From: Citrus sinensis
Taxonomy: Eukaryota; Streptophyta; Magnoliopsida; Sapindales; Rutaceae
DNA length: 64,000 nucleotides
NCBI RefSeq assembly: GCF_022201045.2
Contig: NC_068558.1
Location: 51,439,501 to 51,503,500, forward strand
Reading direction: 5' to 3'
The position numbers and the translations under genes were made by a program. This document shows, piece by piece, positions 34,160 through 47,339 of the stretch; positions within the stretch are counted from its first letter, which is position 1, and every line of letters starts with the position of its first letter. The notes under the pieces are model-generated. The model had not been told where the DNA came from, made no database searches, and was given only the letters and a program-made list of their open reading frames with translations.

Positions 34160-36032
34160 GTGCTAGATTCGTAAATTTAATTTATGTAAATGGTTGCCAA
34201 CAATTCCAAAAATAATTAGGCTAAGATTAATGATGCTTAAACTGATCACTGATGGGAAGTTTGTATAATCTCTTAATCCTTATCATGATATTTTCTATTT
34301 GGTAACGCAGAAGCTTTGAAAAGGAGTATTGGTCTTTGCTAAATTACATAATTTGTAACTTATAGCAAATCCAAGTTTAATCACCCATGATCTCACAATT
34401 ATTTCACATGTTTTCATTTTCTTATGTTGGGTGACTACATTTGGATTACAGGAGCTGCCCACTTATTGACGGTTAAAGATTAACATTTAATCGATAATTA
34501 ATTAGGGATACATTTGTATATACCTATTTCCTTAAATTGTTGCCACATATACATATTTCACTACACACACACATAAACGTGTCGATAAGCAAAGCAATCA
34601 ATTGTAGCATTTTTTTCAGCACGCCTTTTATAATTTTTGCATATCATATTTCAAAGTACAAATTTATTTAAAGTAATTTCCCTTGATCGTAGGCCTAATG
34701 GGCTAGTGGCATCGGTAGCCCACTTCATTATAAGGATATGATATATTATTAATACATAAAACAATGATTTGTTAATAAAAGCAACAGTGAATGGTCGAAC
34801 CAACTAATGGAGACGAATAAAGATGTATTATGGTCAATTGCCTATTTTGGACATTCAAGGGGCTGCAGGTGAAGTGGGGACTTTTATTAGGTCTAACAAA
34901 TTTCTAGTTTTATTTCATTTTCTCTTGAAGAAGAGGAAAGGCAAACTGCATGAAGCAACCGGGTAGTTAGAATTTATCATTGCTGCTGGTCGTTACCACT
35001 CTCTGTCAATTGTATCATATTTTTGACGTGTGGGCGACTCAATGTGTCAACTGACATGCAAAAAGTCAAGAAAAATAGTGTTTGTTCACTTCGCTTTGAA
35101 GTACTTGGAGTGTAAAAGACTCAATGTTCCAACTCCCAGGTCTAAGAAAAAGCCTCAAATGTAGCTGCCATCTTAGGCCACAACACTGTAGTTTCCTGCT
35201 CATTTTTTCTTCTTTTTTTTTTTTATCGCAAATTACTCAAAAATTATCTATATCCTTTAATTGCATATTACTTCATTTTCTCTCAGAGAAAGCGCAAGGA
35301 CACCAAATTTTCTAACAGAATCTTTCACTTTCCTCTTATCCAAACAAAAGCATTAGTTTCTTGGGTATGCAACAGCTATTCGCTACCTAAACAGTCGAAT
35401 GGTGCATCTTCCAAGTACCACCCTCTACAAACTTTTGGTGCGGAAGCGAGATGCCTAAACTTGTCTTGGTTTATACGTATAAAGATCCAAGACGAATTAA
35501 TTATGAAAAAAGAATACTCTTTGTTTATAAATATATATATATATATAACTTATTTTCATTACAAATACACATACACAGAAGAGTTTTGAATAGAAGGAAA
35601 GAGCCTAAATTATAGGTCTTGACACATGTTATTAGCAATACGAAATTGTGAACGGCAGGTCCTTGAGTGAAAAGATCAATTTGATGAAGCATGAGTGATT
35701 GCCGAGTTTATCTACAAGATACTTGCTGTTGATGAACGATATTGTAGATGTGGATATGGAGTGACTTTAGGTGATTCATTTTGGGTGCACTTCTGATGCA
35801 ATTTTCAGCAGAGGTGCAATAAGACCGTGAGCGAGCAATGTTTAGTTGACAGTAAAGCACCGTCTTTGGCTAGTCTCTCTTTGTCATTCATAACAACTAT
35901 TTTAGAATTAGAGACCTACATAGAATTGACATTGTTAACATTTTTTTTTAACAAAAGGAAAAGGGAAGCACGCTGTCACGGGACGAGAGGTTTCGAGCTC
36001 GTGCCACACTCCCGCATCCCATACTACGAGAG
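34160..36032. other. Intergenic region, no gene recognised
   Basis: This is AT-rich spacer with a TA run at 35531-35547. The last 90 bp before the Harbinger element (35942-36032) are GC-richer and, with the 250 bp after the element (39846-40130), appear to be one older sequence interrupted by the transposon. Confidence 0.4.
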
Positions 36033-36888
36033 TAAGGTGGCGTTTGTTTTTTAACTTAATAACTTAAAGTGACTTAACTTAATTAATTAAGTTAATTAGA
36101 AGTGTTTGTTTTTATAACTTAATAGGACTTTTTAGATAATTTTGACTTAATAAAATAAGCTATTTTTTTAGCTTTTTACTGAATGGAAAAATCTGAATTA
36201 AGTCAGTTACTTTCTAATGTCAAAAATATCCATACTTTATAATTTATTTTTCATATCTATCCTAAAACTCACCTAAAAAAATTTATCCCACATAATAATC
36301 TTATCATTATTTTTTTAGCCGTCATGCAATCTCCCCTCACTTTGCTTCTCTCGTCCAGTTCTTGAATTTCCCATTAATTTCTCTTGAATCTCCCATTAAT
36401 TGCTCACCAGGCAAGCACTTGACTTGGGCCTTTCTTTTTTACTTTTCAATTACCTTTTCTAGCATTCACTTTTATTATATTTGACTTTTCAATTACGTTT
36501 TCTAGCATTCACTTTTAATAATTAATAGCTTTGCTACTCTTTTTGGATCTGACACACTTCGTTATGCGTTTTGGGTATTGTTTTATTTATATGAATATAT
36601 TTTGTTAATCTGACAGTGATTTATTTGGGAGAATTTTCGCTCATCTGTTTGATTTCATTTTTCTTTTTTATAATTGAGATGATGTTGTGTATGATCAATT
36701 GACTGAATGCAGATATGACATTGCATTTTTTTTTTTAATGTAATTGGTTGAAGTAGTTTTAATAGAGCTATCTTGGGTGGTTACGAATTTTCCAGTCTCC
36801 TTGAGAGTGAAATTAATAATGGCAATTGCTGAAATTAATAATCCACAATTGGTTCCATTTGATTGTTTTTTGCGGAACTTTCTCATAG

Positions 36889-37646
36889 ATGTCGTCACAA
36901 GGGGAGAGAGCAAATTGGACTGATCCAACTTATAGGAAATATTTTATTGATCTCTGCATGCGTGAAGCAAACAATGGAAATAGATCTGGGGCAACCTTGA
37001 AGCCTACTGCTTGGAACAGGATTTCTCAGGAACTGAAAACATTGACAGGAAAATCTATTACCCCGAAACAACTTAAAAATGGATGGGATTATATGAAAAG
37101 GCAATACCTCACATGGCTGAAATTAACAATGACAACAAGACATGGTTACAATTCTACAACTCGTACTTTTGATTGGCCACCTGAAAGATGGGAAGAATAC
37201 TTGAAGGTAACATTTTTTTTATTTAAGTAAATTATTTAATATTTTTACATATAAGTATAATCAATTATTATGTTTTGATTGAACAGAAATATCCAGAAGC
37301 TAAACAATTTCGCAATAAACCTTTAGCAAATGCTGAAGAGTTGGAGGCATTGTTCTCAGGTGCAGTAGCAACAGGAGCTTATAACTGGAGTTCTGGAATG
37401 GAAGGGATACCAGAAATGGGGAATCTATCATCGATGCTATCTGAAACTCCAATTAACGTAGAAAATAATGATTGTGAGGTAAAAACACCAGATTCATACA
37501 CCAATGTGGATGAACCGCTTCCCGATGACATGCAAAGGTGTAAAAAGAAACAAAAGAAAAGCAAATCGGATGAAACTCGCGAAGATATCAACAAATTAGT
37601 GGATGTATTAGAGAAGACCGATGACAAAGGACCTTCAATTACTTAG
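36889..37646 (+). CDS. Harbinger Myb/SANT-like DNA-binding protein (truncated by a stop)
   Basis: Two exons (36889-37206, 37287-37646) encode 225 residues. The N-terminal trihelix/Myb-like domain has NWTDPTYRKYFIDLCMREA, WNRISQELKTLTGK, KQLKNGWDYMKRQYLTWLKL and FDWPPERWEEYLK, about residues 9-106. It is followed by KYPEAKQFRNKPL and a lysine-rich stretch likely to act as a nuclear signal. In Harbinger elements this protein partners with the transposase and helps it enter the nucleus and bind the ends. After the TAG at 37644 the same frame continues for 53 codons to TAA at 37806. That extension includes NPMYYVATNALCNKREYREL and DEERIGWI, which looks like the normal C-terminal domain, so the TAG is probably a recent nonsense mutation. 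Confidence 0.85.
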
Positions 37647-38124
37647 TGCATGCCGATTTTGAGAAAGCTACTAACTTATGACAATCCCATGTATTATGTG
37701 GCTACTAATGCACTCTGCAATAAGAGAGAGTATCGAGAACTATGGATGGGCATGGAGTGTGATGAAGAACGAATTGGATGGATTTATAGTTTACCAAAAG
37801 GGCCTTAATATCTTATTCCTAGTTCATTTGTCAATGTTTTATTTGGTGTGTTTTGGTTATTTGAATATTTAATGAATATCTTGCTGCTCAAAGTGTGGTT
37901 TACATTGCTTATCTATGTTTTTTTTTTACTTTATTTTTGTCTTTGTAATTTCTTATAAATTTGTTTATATGGTCAGGTTGTTATATCCTATCACAAATAA
38001 ATTGCAGCCTAAGCAATACTTTGGACTTTAATAGTAGGTATGTCAACATTCAATTAATATTAAATATTCTTCTTTAAATGCTACATATAATATATATATA
38101 TATATATATATTCGTATAATAGAT

Positions 38125-39493
38125 ATGACTATGGCTGACGAAGAAGTTGACATAAAGATTGGGGTTAGACGAATATTACGGAAACAATTGATTATGTTGG
38201 TAAAAAAATTATTGAAAGGGTCGACCAAAAGGCAACGAGTATCTACATCATCTCTGACAGGTTCTCTTTACATTCAAGAACTTTTAAATGAATCACCAAT
38301 ATTCTGCTATGATCTTATGCGGATGGATAAGAATGGGTTCATATCTCTATGTCAATTGTTCAAAGAAAAAGGATGGCTTTCTGATAGTAAGCATTTAACT
38401 GTTGAAGAGAAAATGGCTATGTTCTTATTTACAATTAGCCATAATCTTCGAAATCGGTTCATTAAAATTAGATTCCAGCACTCAGGTCATACAGTGCATA
38501 GGTATTTTCATGAAGTACTGTCGGCAATGATGAAGTTTTCGAAAGAAATGATCACTCCTCCGTCATTTACAGATAATTCAAGAGGCATCCGTAATACTCG
38601 ATTAAGGCAAATTTTTAAGGTATAAAACTTTTTGTATACTAATATGTTGAAGAATAAAGCTTTTTATTTTGATCATTGAAATAATTTAATTACTAATATG
38701 TAGGATTCAATTGGTGCAATTGATGGAACTCTTATTCATGCATGTATTCCAACTGATAAACAAGTGCCATATAGAGGTCGGGGTAGGGGAGAATGCTTTC
38801 AAAATGTAATGGCCCTTTGTGATTTTGACATGATATTTAGATATGTTGTTGTTGGATGGGAAGGAACTGCACATGATTCAAGGGTCTTAACTGAAACCAT
38901 TCGTAATTCAAGAAATAATTTTCCTATTCCACCGCCTGGTATGTCATTATTTATTATTTTACCAATTTATTCATTATAATTTATAATATTATATTTTATT
39001 AGTCACTCATGTTGAATGTTTTTTTCTAGATAAATACTATTTAGTTGATGCAGCATATTCACATACAAGAGGTTTCATGGCACCATACCGTCATGTGCGT
39101 TATTGGTTAGGTGACTTTCGTAGTGGCGGTCGAGCTAGAGGAAGGGAGGAAATATTCAATCATGCCCATGCTAAATTGAGAAATGTTATTGAACGTGCTT
39201 TTGGTGTGCTAAAGGCCCGTTTTCTAATACTAAAAAGGATGGCACCATACTCATTTGATACACAGAGAAAAATAGTGGTGGCATGCATGGCGATTCATAA
39301 TTTTCTTCGAAAAATATCAGTGGATGATGCATTATTTGCTCAATATGAAAATGATGAAGTTGAGCTAGAAAGTGGTCATGGCGATCAAAACCACACAGCT
39401 AATGCTATCAACTCCTCAAGTATGAAAGATCAAAATTACATGCGACAACTTCGAGATGAAATTGCAAATCAATTGTTTCAAACATCTTATTAG
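38125..39493 (+). CDS. PIF/Harbinger DDE transposase (HARBI1-like nuclease)
   Basis: Three exons (38125-38619, 38704-38938, 39030-39493) with GT-AG introns give a 397-residue open frame. The N-terminal part is a helix-turn-helix region (FCYDLMRMDKNGFISLCQLF, LTVEEKMAMFLFTISHN, RFQHSGHTVHRYFHEVL). The DDE_Tnp_4 catalytic core shows its three acidic residues: the first D in IGAIDGTLIH, the second in GTAHDSRVL and the E in LRNVIERAFGVLKARF. Other landmarks are YRGRGRGECFQNVMALCDFDM, YYLVDAAYSHTRGFMAPY and VACMAIHNFLRK. No frameshift or stop is seen. Loss of the partner Myb protein's tail might still limit activity unless another copy supplies it. Confidence 0.92.
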
Positions 39494-39845
39494 TTTTTTC
39501 TTTTTTATATTATATACGATAAAATTTCAAATTTATGGTATTTTATATATTAAAATTCCAAAATCAATATGTGTTCACTTAAATATAGTTTTACTTATAA
39601 ATGTTAAAATATTGTGGTATTTAATATATTATTTATTTGACATTTAAATTTAATAAGGATACAAATGTAAAACTACACATTTTCAGTTTTTTAAGTTGAA
39701 AAAAAACAAACAACTTAATACTTATTTTCAGAGATTCAGACGAAAAAACAAACAAATTATTCAGATTCAGACATTTAGATCTATTCAGAATTCAGACTAA
39801 TTCAGGTCGATTCAGATTTCAGACAAAAAAACAAACGCCACCTAA

Positions 39846-42800
39846 GTCTAGTGGAAGTTGCACAATATCGATTGGTTTCGGCTTGCCTTAGGCTTATTAG
39901 GAGAATGGCTCCAATTCTCAATCAGTGTGTGAAGGGCTTCGCCTAGACCCCTCTTCAATGTTAAGTCCTCGACTAGCGACAAGCTCCCCAAACTCAACCG
40001 GGTCGACCTGCCTAAACTCCAAGGAATTTAGGACCATTGTATTCCCCACACACACTCCCCTGAAGCACGTCTCCAAGAATTAGCAAAACCATTATCGATA
40101 CTAGCGTACAAGCGCATATTTTGGGTGTCACGATTATGGTCTGTGACAATGCGCTTTATTAAAAATTACATGTCTTCAAGTATAGATCGCTTTTGCTATG
40201 GGGTCGAGACACTTGTAACCTTTATGATTTTAGGTGTACCTTATATGATGTAGTTTGGTTGCTTAGAAGGAGTAAAATATTTTGCGGAGATCATAACTTG
40301 CCTTAAAAGTGTCTATTTTCCGCGTATTATATATTATTTCGAAGCTTACGAAAAGATGAACAAGTTTTTAGGAACATTTTACTCTTGCTATAGTCCTTAA
40401 GTTAAGAAAAACACCTACAGCCAAATACCTTCAGCCTCTGATAGTCAAGATGTTTATGAGAATGCTTAAAATAATGAGTTTGTAACTTTAGTATAATGGA
40501 TGGCATTTGATTTATTAGGAACATAGCTGTTAGAAAAGCATCCATTCATAAAGTTTGTGGTAAGTTGGCATGAAAAATGAGTGTCAAGCTTGTCTCTATA
40601 GGAGTCTATGTTTCCTTTCCACCACTCTATTTTATTCCTATAAGTGAGAGCTCATGAGATTTTGATGTGTGTTACTGGATCGGTGGGGGAACCTGTAGGA
40701 AAGGGTGGATGACATGTTGAATTCACATCAGAAATCAAAAATCGCCAACATGAACACAAACGAAATCTTGAATTGCGTATAGAAACAAAACGAACCACTT
40801 ATATTCTCGGAGATGAGGTATATGAAGAATGGCATTTATGTGTGTGTGTGTGTGTAATCTTTACATCAAATTGATTCTTTATAAGATCCTGAAAACTTAT
40901 GAAACAATCAAATAAATCATACTTATTTTTCAATAGACATCCATCATCAACAAAAATGACAGTTACTAGAAACTTGATTAAATGAAAGAGGGGCAAGCCC
41001 CCACAAGTCACAGGGGATTTTCGCAAGAGGAAATTTGCATTTTTATTAGATAGTTTAAATTGAATTAAAATTTTTTTAAAAAAATATAGATCCAATTAAT
41101 TTAATTTTTAAGGATATATAAGTCCTTATAATTGATTGACATCCCCAAAACACGTAATATGACTAACATTAAAATAAAGGATATAATAAGAAAATGATTA
41201 ATAAAGTTAACATCATTATAATGGTAGTGAAATTTCGAACTACTTAAGATATCATGGAGATTTTGTGTAGTTTCAACAATCTAGGTTATACTCATTTTTC
41301 TTCTTTTCAATTTAACAAGTGAAGAGATTAAAAAAAAAAATCCTTTATCTTTATCTAGTTATCTTACCTTTCTATTTTTTTTTTCAATTAGAATACTAAT
41401 AAACTTAATAATGAATATATCTACGATCAATTCCATGGTCGTTTTATAATAAAACATATCTACCATAATAATATTCAAGTAATTATCTACCCCTATCCAA
41501 TTGGAAGGAGAGTAGAGTCATAGCCATAACTAGGACACAAAGGGTCAATTTGGTAGTGCGGTTGAAATTAAATAAACTGTTTATTTCATACTTTTTGATA
41601 AAAATAGTGTTTGCTAAATTTTGTAAAAGTAGCTTATTTCATAATTTTTTACACTTTTTTAGCAGCTTTTAAAAGTAGGTAGGGGTTGCTTTTCATAAGC
41701 AGCTTATTGAATAAACTATCACACCTTTTTAAAATTCATATTATAACCCTATATTTTAATAAAAAGACAGTTGTATTTCACTTATCCATAAACCCTTATA
41801 TATAAATCATCATATATCATATTACCGCCATAACCACGTACGTTCTCTCTAATTTTGATTTAGTAAGTTCATATTCTAATTTCATAACTATGACTTTTAA
41901 AGTTTAATCTATATTACGTATTTAAGAAAAAAAAAGATATGTCTAAACAATTTATTAAATGTAGTCTAAAAATAAAAAATAATTAAAACTTATATCTATT
42001 CTGGTCATTATATAATAAAACAACACTTTCATTATAAAATTTACCAAACACATATACTTTACTTTTCAAACTCATGGCAACCCCAATAAACTTTAACTTT
42101 TTATTTATAGCCCAATGCTAACCTAATTTTCTGCTCAACCATGTGACTGGTTTTGAATTCAAAATCTCTTGTTTTCACTTAAGAGACTTCACCGATTGAA
42201 ATTTTATGTAAAAACTAATAAAATTACAAATAATGTGTTGTCCTATCATATAAATCTAAATCAAATAGAAAACTAAAGCATAATCTGAATCTCAGGGACC
42301 GGAATCATTACAAAAGGAAGAAAAACAAGAAGCACGGGAACAAAAATTCCTTCTCTTTAATCATTGAAAGAGTTTGGGCCTAAATGTGTGGATTTCGAGC
42401 TATAAAAGGCCCACAATCGATATTGATACCGACCCAGCTACGTAAAACATTGTTGCCACTAGCCAGCCGAAACAAGTAAACCTGCATCCTTGCATGCAGC
42501 ATGCACACTTCATATCTCCATGATGAACAAATCGTTATTAAACCTTTTAACTATGCATTGTAAAAGTTGAGCTTTAAAATGCTTACATTATTGGATGGCC
42601 CCAAGAGAGTTGAGTTTTTAAAAGCAGAAATTTCGTGGAAGTATGAAAGCTGAAGCAACAAAAGCTACATTCAATGTGTGAATTATTGATGCATTTGTTT
42701 TCTTTGATGGAGGTCGACAGTAAAGACGAGGCCCCATTGATGGTTGAAATCCAGTTGTACACTTTGCTTCTTTTGTGAATAAATTCACAGAGACAGAGAG

Positions 42801-43660
42801 ACGTGCAGTGAAATTGGCCCCATATTGACTCAGCTTGATTGGACTTCACCCCATATGTACATATATTCATTTTTAACTATAGCCTTGTGAAATATCATCA
42901 ACTGTATATTACCTAAAATTACTAATTTCTATGTCACAAAGCTAAACCAAATTAACCACCGTTGTTTCTTGTTAGTTCCAAATCAAAGAAGCAGTAGCTA
43001 GCCTTTTTTGATTGGTAGAACACCTTCACTCTCTACTGAAAATTTGTAATTTTTTTATGTTGAACTTCGAAGTTTTGCTTTGTTGACAGTGTAACACCCT
43101 AAGTTTTACAATATTGTATATAATTTTGGATAAATTGGGCGACGTGAATAAAAACTTGAAGAGTCAATAACACAAAAAAAGACTAAGAAACCTTCGAGAT
43201 TTTGAAAGTGAGGATGAGAGTATTCTACAATTGTCATTCTTATTTTTTTCAATTTTATTCAATGCCCTATAGGTTAGCTTCAAGTTAAATGAATTACCCT
43301 AAATCTAGCTAGGGATCTAAAGCTCTGGATCATGAGCAAATGAGAAGGTAAAAATGGTCCCAAATCAAAAATCCCAAAAAAATTAGCGAAAAAAGAAAAA
43401 TGGTCCCCTCCTCCCATATCCTTCCTTCATTTTTCTTTAGTTTGCAATCTTGCAACGTGTTTCATTAAAAGAAACAATGTAGTCTCAGACTTGCCATGTC
43501 TCTGGGTTGGCTCAAGGAGTTCTGTTGAGTACGGGGGGGAAGAGAACTGACGTACACGTGTCAAACTCCCACTAAACCAAGTACAAAGTTAAAGTTTTTT
43601 GCCTGCTTTTCAGGAACTCTATTGTTTTGTGTTCTAAACTTTTCTGTAGCATTCCTTATT
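39846..43660. other. Intergenic region, no gene recognised
   Basis: The part next to the Harbinger element (39850-40130) is GC-balanced and may be an old retroelement remnant, but I cannot classify it. A (GT)n run lies at 40839-40855. A segment near 41545-42060 has hAT-MITE-like phrasing (ggtagtgcggttg...) without identified ends. Confidence 0.4.
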
Positions 43661-43666
43661 TATTTC

Positions 43667-43789
43667 AAGGGTTTGCCTACCTTACGCTTTAACGTAAGGT
43701 ACAGCCTTCCCATAAAGTTAAGAAGTGGAATCCATTATTATATTGAAGATTGTACCTAACGTTAAAAATCGTAAGGTAGGCAAACCCTT
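43667..43789. repeat. Foldback MITE-like element (123 bp)
   Basis: The left arm aagggtttgcctaccttacg is repeated in reverse complement at the right end (cgtaaggtaggcaaaccctt). The pairing continues inward through ctttaacgt and taggtac with small bulges. The element could form a strong hairpin and has no coding content. A target duplication was not identified. Confidence 0.8.
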
Positions 43790-43799
43790 ATTTTTATAA

Positions 43800-45700
43800 T
43801 AGCTTTCTGCTTTCGACACTGTACTAACTATTAACCAAAGATGCCCTACTTAAAGTTGGATAACAATAGCCGTACACGTGGCAGTCCTTTAATTAATTAC
43901 GGGTCCTACGATTCTTTGGATACCCAGTGACAAAACAATATCGATCTGAGTCTTTTAATGATACATCTTTATGACACCCCGGAGAAGGGTCGGCAATAGG
44001 AAAAAAATGCAGCCTTTATCTGAACTTTGGAGCCTATAAAAAAATAATCGAAATTTGCTTCAGAATATCTGATCAATAGTTCGGTTTTTTTTTTTTTTTA
44101 ATTAGTTACAGCAAGTCTTCCCATTTTTCCTCTTTAACAACCATGCAAAGAGTCGTTGACATGGATGAGTGCCCATCAGAGTCAGTTCCTATTATTATAT
44201 TACATTTTTTAACCACAACAGATTGGGGCGGCCCAAAACTCTTTTTTCAGCTCAGGCTAATTTGTACATTTATTATATATATATTTTTTTTAATGTTGGT
44301 ACAATATTAAAAAATAGAAAAACACGAATATCAAATATGCAAGATAACCAAACTCTTAGTAAAAAAATATATGTTTACCAAAAAAATAACAATAATATAA
44401 TAAAAAAACTTGTAAATTATTAAAATTGTCAACAAAAATTTATGAAATTTTTTATTTTATTGATAGAATAGATAAAATATTTGAATATTTTATTGTACTA
44501 AAAGGAAAAAAAAAGAGCAAGTATGACGGTAAGAAAATAAATTATGAAATGATGAAAATATTATTAGTTGTTACTATATGTCAATTTGTAACATTCTAAT
44601 GCTAGTGACAATGTTATAATATATTGACATATTTTTCTTTTACTTAAATTAAATCATAATTTTTTTTTAATAAAATAAGGTAGTAGTATTATCTTAGTTC
44701 CTAATGATTTCATTTTATTCAATAGTTATATAGCTTAATGGTGTTGTAAAACAGGTTTCCAACTCTGGTTGAAAAAAAAAAGGGTTGAATTGGACATGTT
44801 TGAAAATAAAATATGAACTGTATGTGTTCTTATATGACAAAATAAGAAAATTCAAAGGAAACCCGTTAAAAGCGCCGTGTTCATTTCTTGAATAAGTAAT
44901 TCAAATGCTTCCTTCAATAAAAATAAAATAAAAATTTCAAATGCTAGTGTTATAGGGAATTGGCGAATGGCGCGTGGATTGTTGAATGGGCACGGGGCAA
45001 AACGGGGGTAAATTATGGAAGCATGACTTTTCTGCTTATTGTTGCCCGGTCTCGGTTTTAGCGTTCACCGGTGGTTCCACTTAATTTGCAGAAAATGTCA
45101 CGCATGCCGCAGTTTCTTACCGATCAAATGGGTAAAAGCAAAGGCCACCACCAAGACTTTGGTGGCAGCCGCTGCCCCATTAATGACATTGTGGGCACTG
45201 GTTTGGGTCCTTCACGTCAGTGATTTAAATAATTTATTTATTTTTCTCCCATAATTAAAAATAAAGATAAATATCTTACAACTAAATATTGGAGTAAGTA
45301 TCCCTCCCGCCACCAGTGGGAATAAAATAAATTATAACAATTCAAAAGAAAACAAGGAAAGCTAAGGAGTGGTCACAATCAAGTCAACGTGGTCAATTCT
45401 TGCTGTAGTTAAAAGGCAGATATGCATCTTACCAAAAAAAAGGCAGATATGCATCCACCTTTTGGTGGTGCCCGTTTCGAGACACGTGTATGGCTTGGCC
45501 AAATTGATGACTGTATACAAATACTTTACAGTCTGTGTTGCTTTAAATGAAGAATGGACTTCTTGTAAAAATAATAATAATAGTAGTAATGGGTCCGCCT
45601 ATCTTATAACTGTTGTAACATACAATAATTTTTATTATTTTGTGTTTGATTATATTACAGTACTTTATATTTTTTGGAAAATTCAATAGCCATTAAAAGT
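43800..45700. other. AT-rich intergenic region, no gene recognised
   Basis: No conserved coding sequence is seen. Near 44940-45220 the composition is more balanced but matches no protein I know. Confidence 0.35.
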
Positions 45701-45759
45701 AACAAATTTTTACATATAAGTCTATTTTTAGAATAAAATGACATTTGAAAAGAATTTTA

Positions 45760-46170
45760 ATTTATTATTATTAATATTATCATTATTATTATATAAGATT
45801 ATTTCTATTAAATTTTATTATTTTTAATTATTTTTATTTATGATTATTACTGTCATTATTATTATTAAAATTTATTTCTTTTATTATTTTAATTGTTATT
45901 ATACTGTAATTAATTCATTAATATTAATATTTATCTTGTTATGATTAAAATTATTGTTATTAAAATATATTAACTTTATTATTTTAATTATTGTTGTTAT
46001 TATTAAAACTTATTAATAATTTTTATTATTATCATTATTAATATTATTATTTCAGTTAATTTTGTTGTTATTATTGTTATTGTTAATTTTTTTAAATTTT
46101 TTGTTTTAATTAACATTATTGTCATAATTATTATTTTTAGTTTTATTATTATTATTGTTTAATTATAATA
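45760..46170. repeat. (ATT)n-derived low-complexity tract
   Basis: About 400 bp are built almost wholly of attatt, ttgtta and similar trinucleotide-like units on the + strand. This is a degenerated long microsatellite. A shorter related tract at 47617-47722 precedes the second copy of the repeat described next. Confidence 0.8.
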
Positions 46171-46201
46171 TATACAAATAATATTAGGGACACAATTAAC
46201 A

Positions 46202-46385
46202 AATGGCATTTTAATAACTTATAATAGTCTATTCCAATTATAAAATAAAGTAAATACATCAACGGGAATGTTGTTCATTCCGATTCCAATTCCTATAGCT
46301 CAAGTAAATAACTTATTCTAATTCAAATTCCTTATTACAATTCTAGCTCATTTCAATTCTTATTTAATAAACGCACCATTAGAAT
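46202..46385 (+). repeat. Dispersed repeat, copy A
   Basis: The sequence starts ggcattttaataactta, contains tctattccaatta and ttcattccgattccaatt, and ends aaacgcaccatta. It matches, with many differences, the segment at 47727-47900. Both copies follow an ATT-rich tract, so the tract is probably internal to the element. Confidence 0.65.
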
Positions 46386-47339
46386 GTGTTTAGAACATAA
46401 TATTGTATATTGTTATAATATTGTTCACATTAGTTTATTACTTACCTATGTTTGGAAGTTTTAAAAGTTAGATTGTAGTCAATTATATAATTCACTATAG
46501 TGTGCTAACTTTTGTCTTAATTGAAATATTAAATATATTTAAATTATTTTTTAATTTTTACTATAATAATTATAATATTAAAAATAAATTATATTATAAT
46601 ATTATTTTGTTATATTATATTATATTATATTTATCAATAATTAATATAAAAATAATAATTAATAAATTTAAATAATGAGAGTAGATCTAGAAATGATAGC
46701 AATAATTAATAAATTATGAAATATTTATGAATTTGTGGAATAAATAAACGAGTATTAAATCATGCATTGTAATTGCCTAATATCAATAATAAAAGTTCTC
46801 TTAAATTTCATACTTATTCCTTATTCATATCATTTAACAACTAAGCTAATAAATAAAATAATAATTATTATATTTTTTCCTGGCATTTCAAAAAATAAGA
46901 GGGATTACAATGAAAAAAACCAAAATAAATACACCCTACCGTTGGATTTGTTTTTACCATTCTTGCTTTGGTATGTTGCAAATGTTGCAACTGTTGCAAC
47001 ATAGGCGGCTCCATAATAATAGTAATAATAAAACTTATATATAATCCGGACACGAAGGCTGACATTTAACGATGCTCGACTAATGGGCCCATACCAGAGT
47101 TTAAAACTCTAAATTAATGATGTGATTACTTTTCAATAAATTGAAGAATCGAAATTTAAAATCGAATAATTAACCATATTTACTTCATAAAATCAAAATC
47201 AAACTATTGAGTGGAACCGTGACAGCACGAGATTAGGAAATGAGAGTCTAAATCTTAAGAGGGGTTGGAAATCAGACTCTCATACTCACAACTGACAATT
47301 TTACCCCTCAAAAGGAAATTTACAAACTCAATTTTATCC

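Larger units (their letters stand above)
36036..39842 (+). mobile_element. Complete PIF/Harbinger DNA transposon (3,807 bp)
   Basis: The termini are inverted repeats starting ggtggcgtttgttttttaa at 36036 and ending ...acaaacgccacc at 39842. Each is flanked by a TAA target duplication (36033-36035 and 39843-39845), the standard 3-bp TWA-type footprint of this superfamily. Both expected genes lie inside in the same direction: a Myb/SANT-like protein (36889-37646) and a DDE transposase (38125-39493). Subterminal regions hold short repeats (acttaat on the left, attcaga on the right) likely to bind the element's proteins. Clean ends and an open transposase frame point to a young copy. The Myb-like gene carries a premature stop. 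Confidence 0.95.

Noticed and set aside
35942-36032. Possible SINE-like promoter boxes (ggtttcgagctcgtgcc)
   Set aside because: Only a B-box-like stretch is present, without a convincing A box, tail or target duplication.
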